Positions 4,885-6,692 of a DNA stretch of 6,692 nucleotides are shown piece by piece. The notes beneath the pieces are model-generated. The model ran no database searches, was not told the origin of the DNA, and saw nothing but the letters and a program-made list of their open reading frames with translations. The DNA is taken from the NCBI GenBank assembly GCA_017469605.1, contig JAFUGB010000108.1, positions 1 through 6,692 on the forward strand, given 5' to 3'. Origin of the DNA: Clostridia bacterium. Its GTDB lineage: Bacteria; Bacillota; Clostridia; Christensenellales; Aristaeellaceae. Numbering within the stretch: the first letter of the stretch is position 1; the number at the start of each line of letters is the position of its first letter. Position numbers and translations under genes: made by a program.

Positions 4885-6003
4885 CTGAAGCATCTGGGCC
4901 TGTACGTCCATATTCCCTTCTGCGCGCGCAAGTGCGCCTATTGCGATTTTGCTTCCTGGCCCGGGCGGCAGGCCGATATGCCCCGGTACGCGGCGGCGGT
5001 GTGCGATGAAATTGCCCGGCGGGCCGATTTGTGCGGTCATCCGGCGGCCGATACCGTGTTTTTTGGCGGGGGCACGCCTTCGCTGCTGCCGCCGGAGCTG
5101 TATATCAAAATTGCCCGCGCCCTGCGGGATAATTTTGATATCGCCCCCGATGCCGAATGGACGGCGGAGTGCAATCCTGGCACGCTGACGGCGGAATTCG
5201 CCGCGGCGCTGGGGGAATACGGCTGCAACCGCGTTTCCATGGGCCTGCAGGCGGCCCAGCCCCGGCTCCTGGCAGATCTGGGGCGCATCCATACGCTAAA
5301 CCAGGCGCGGGAGGCTGCCGCCCTGGCCCGGCAGGCTGGCATCGGCAGGCTCAGCCTGGATTTGATGCTGGGCCTGCCGGGACAAACCATGGACGATATG
5401 GCCGAAACGCTGGACGCGGCCCTGGCCATGCGGCCGGGCCACCTGTCCTGCTACGCCCTGATCGTGGAGGAGGGCACGCCGCTGTACGGCCGGGTGGAGC
5501 GGGGCGAGACCCTGCTGCCCGGGGATGAACTGGACCGGGACATGTATGGCCTGTGCCGGGATACGCTGCTGGCAAAGGGCTTTCATCAGTATGAAATCAG
5601 CAATTTTGCCCTGCCGGGCCAGGAATGCCGCCATAATGTGAACTGCTGGCGGCGGGAGGATTACCTGGGCTTTGGCTGCGCCGCCCACAGCCTGTGGCGA
5701 AATGAGCGTTGGGCCAATCCCCGGTCGATCGATGCCTACCTGGCGGGGGAGGCGCCTGAAATAGAGCCCATCGGCCCGGAGGAGGCCATGTTTGAAACCA
5801 TGATGCTGGGACTGCGCCTGGCCCGGGGCGTGGAGGAGGCCGATTTTGCCCGCAGGTACGGAAAAGCGCTGTGGACGGTATACGGAAAACGATTGCAGCC
5901 CGCCATTGACGACGGCAGGCTGAAAAGGGAAAACGGGCGTGTGTTCCTCACCCGGCGCGGCATGGACGTGATGAACAGCGTGCTGGTGGCATTGCTGGAT
6001 TGA
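4885..6003 (+). CDS. hemW: Radical SAM heme chaperone HemW
   Basis: 372 residues, the usual HemW length; a cytosolic [4Fe-4S] radical-SAM protein that carries heme, long misannotated as oxygen-independent coproporphyrinogen III oxidase. Starting at CTG the protein begins MKHLGLYVHIPFC; the cluster motif C-x3-C-x2-C is at Cys13, Cys17, Cys20, followed by Asp-Phe (CDF) as in HemW. GGGTPS at 61-66 is the SAM-binding glycine motif. Further matches are AECNPGTL (~94-101), RVSMGLQ (~116-122), LGRIHT (132-137), DLMLGLPGQ (~159-167), YEISNFA-PG (236-245), YLGFG-x-x-A-H-S and a HemN C-terminal domain with EEAMFETMMLGLRL. The HNxxYW motif seen in many relatives reads HNVNCW (250-255), and the usual Q-S after R-V-S-x-G-x is Q-A. 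The next likely in-frame start, ATG 4978, would remove all cluster cysteines and is rejected. It is divergent from the ger operon, with no obvious functional link. Confidence 0.94.
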   Translation: MKHLGLYVHIPFCARKCAYCDFASWPGRQADMPRYAAAVCDEIARRADLCGHPAADTVFFGGGTPSLLPPELYIKIARALRDNFDIAPDAEWTAECNPGTLTAEFAAALGEYGCNRVSMGLQAAQPRLLADLGRIHTLNQAREAAALARQAGIGRLSLDLMLGLPGQTMDDMAETLDAALAMRPGHLSCYALIVEEGTPLYGRVERGETLLPGDELDRDMYGLCRDTLLAKGFHQYEISNFALPGQECRHNVNCWRREDYLGFGCAAHSLWRNERWANPRSIDAYLAGEAPEIEPIGPEEAMFETMMLGLRLARGVEEADFARRYGKALWTVYGKRLQPAIDDGRLKRENGRVFLTRRGMDVMNSVLVALLD

Positions 6004-6014
6004 CGGCCCTATCT

Positions 6015-6043
6015 TTGCATGATATGATGTTAGAGTGTATAAT
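6015..6043 (+). promoter_or_regulatory. Candidate sigma-A promoter of the MATE gene
   Basis: TTGCAT (6015-6020), exactly 17 bases, TATAAT (6038-6043). The -10 is perfect and the -35 is weak (TTG only). The start near 6050 lies about 14 bases before the ATG, in line with the short leaders of the other genes here. No terminator is visible between hemW and this gene, so read-through from hemW is also likely. Confidence 0.55.
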
Positions 6044-6063
6044 CGCATTACAAAGGAGCTCTT

Positions 6064-6692
6064 ATGCAGAATCAGGAACGATCCAAAATGCTGGGCAGCA
6101 TGCCCATGGGCAAGCTGGTGCCCAAGGTGTCGGTGCCCATTATGATCAGCATGCTGGTACAGGCGCTGTACAATGTGGTGGACGGCATCTTTGTGGCCCG
6201 CTACAGCGCCGACGCCTTCACCGCCGTATCGCTGGTTTTTCCCATTCAGATGCTGATGATCGCCGTGGGCGCCGGCCTGGGCGTGGGCATCAACAGCCTG
6301 GTGAGCCGCCGCCTGGGCGCGGGCCAGGCCGAGGGCGCCCGCAGCGCCGCCCGGAACGGCATTTTCCTGGAGCTGTGCGGCGCGCTGCTGTTTTGCCTGT
6401 TTGGCCTCTTCTTTGCCCGCTCCTTCCTGCGGCTGTTCACCGACGACGCTGATCTGCAGCTGATGGGCGGCAGCTACCTGACCATTGTGACGGTGTTCAG
6501 CTTTGGGCTGCTGTTGTCCATGGTGTTTGAGCGGCTCATGCAGGCTACAGGCAATACCGTATTGTCCATGACCACCCAGCTGGCCGGCGCGGTGACCAAT
6601 ATCATCCTGGACCCCATCATGATCTTTGTGATGAAGATGGGCGTGGCGGGCGCGGCCTGGGCCACCGTGATTGGCCAAATGGTGGGCATGAG
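6064..6692 (+). CDS. MATE family efflux transporter, N-terminal part (3' end outside window)
   Basis: The first 209 of an expected ~450 residues. MATE proteins are 12-helix inner-membrane antiporters that export drugs and other organic cations in exchange for Na+ or H+. Diagnostic stretches are MGKLVPKVSVPIMISMLVQ leading into helix 1, LYNVVDGIFVA (35-45) with the conserved Asp40, AFTAVSLVFP (51-60), GLGVGINSLVSRRLGAG (71-87) and NIILDPIMIF (179-188). About five to six hydrophobic segments are visible (16-40, 52-78, 98-120, 136-158, 165-190 and 192-209). The ATG has AAAGGAG at 6052-6058 with a 5-base gap. The pattern is close to the MepA/DinF-like branch common in Clostridia, but the substrate cannot be predicted. 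The start is 60 bases past the hemW stop; the shared strand may allow co-transcription. Confidence 0.92.
   Translation, partial: MQNQERSKMLGSMPMGKLVPKVSVPIMISMLVQALYNVVDGIFVARYSADAFTAVSLVFPIQMLMIAVGAGLGVGINSLVSRRLGAGQAEGARSAARNGIFLELCGALLFCLFGLFFARSFLRLFTDDADLQLMGGSYLTIVTVFSFGLLLSMVFERLMQATGNTVLSMTTQLAGAVTNIILDPIMIFVMKMGVAGAAWATVIGQMVGM

Noticed and set aside
5296..6678. 460-codon open frame on the minus strand
   Set aside because: Spans the antisense of two unrelated genes, hemW and the MATE gene, and their intergenic region; composition is His/Gln/Gly/Ala-rich, as expected of a shadow.

Overview
The window is GC-rich and carries a spore-germinant-receptor operon, which points to an endospore-forming member of the Bacillota, most likely a high-GC Clostridia lineage. 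This rests on gene content and base composition only; no taxonomic marker is present.

Layout from left to right. (1) 1-398, + strand: the 3' end of a secreted or surface protein with a Pro/Thr-rich linker and a C-terminal peptidoglycan-binding domain. (2) 400-573: a decayed insertion-sequence end. It holds the first ~31 codons of an IS1182-like transposase on the minus strand, a strong bidirectional hairpin terminator, a 14-bp inverted repeat around the transposase start, and a possible terminal inverted repeat. (3) 574-1189: about 600 bases with no convincing protein gene. On the minus strand it has a near-consensus sigma-A promoter (TTGACT-17-TATAAT), a hairpin followed by U5 just downstream, many GC hairpins, and a bulged hairpin followed by T6 at 660-715. 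It may encode an unrecognised structured RNA, or it may be spacer DNA carrying the operon's terminator. (4) 1190-4793, minus strand: a complete three-gene gerA-family operon, transcribed A subunit, B subunit, lipoprotein C subunit, with 2-nt and 4-nt-overlap junctions. (5) 4794-4884: a compact divergent promoter region. (6) 4885-6003, + strand: hemW, a radical-SAM heme chaperone, apparently starting at CTG. (7) 6064-6692, + strand: the 5' part of a MATE-family multidrug/cation antiporter gene with its own promoter and RBS, cut by the window end.

The three Ger proteins would form one inner-membrane germinant receptor: A and B are membrane subunits and C is a lipoprotein. A sigma-G-like promoter fits forespore expression. 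The divergent hemW has a sigma-A-like vegetative promoter overlapping it. HemW and the MATE exporter are not functionally linked to germination; their adjacency looks like ordinary neighbourhood. I found no CRISPR array, tRNA, rRNA or defence system. The only candidate for something undescribed is the putative RNA in 660-1147.
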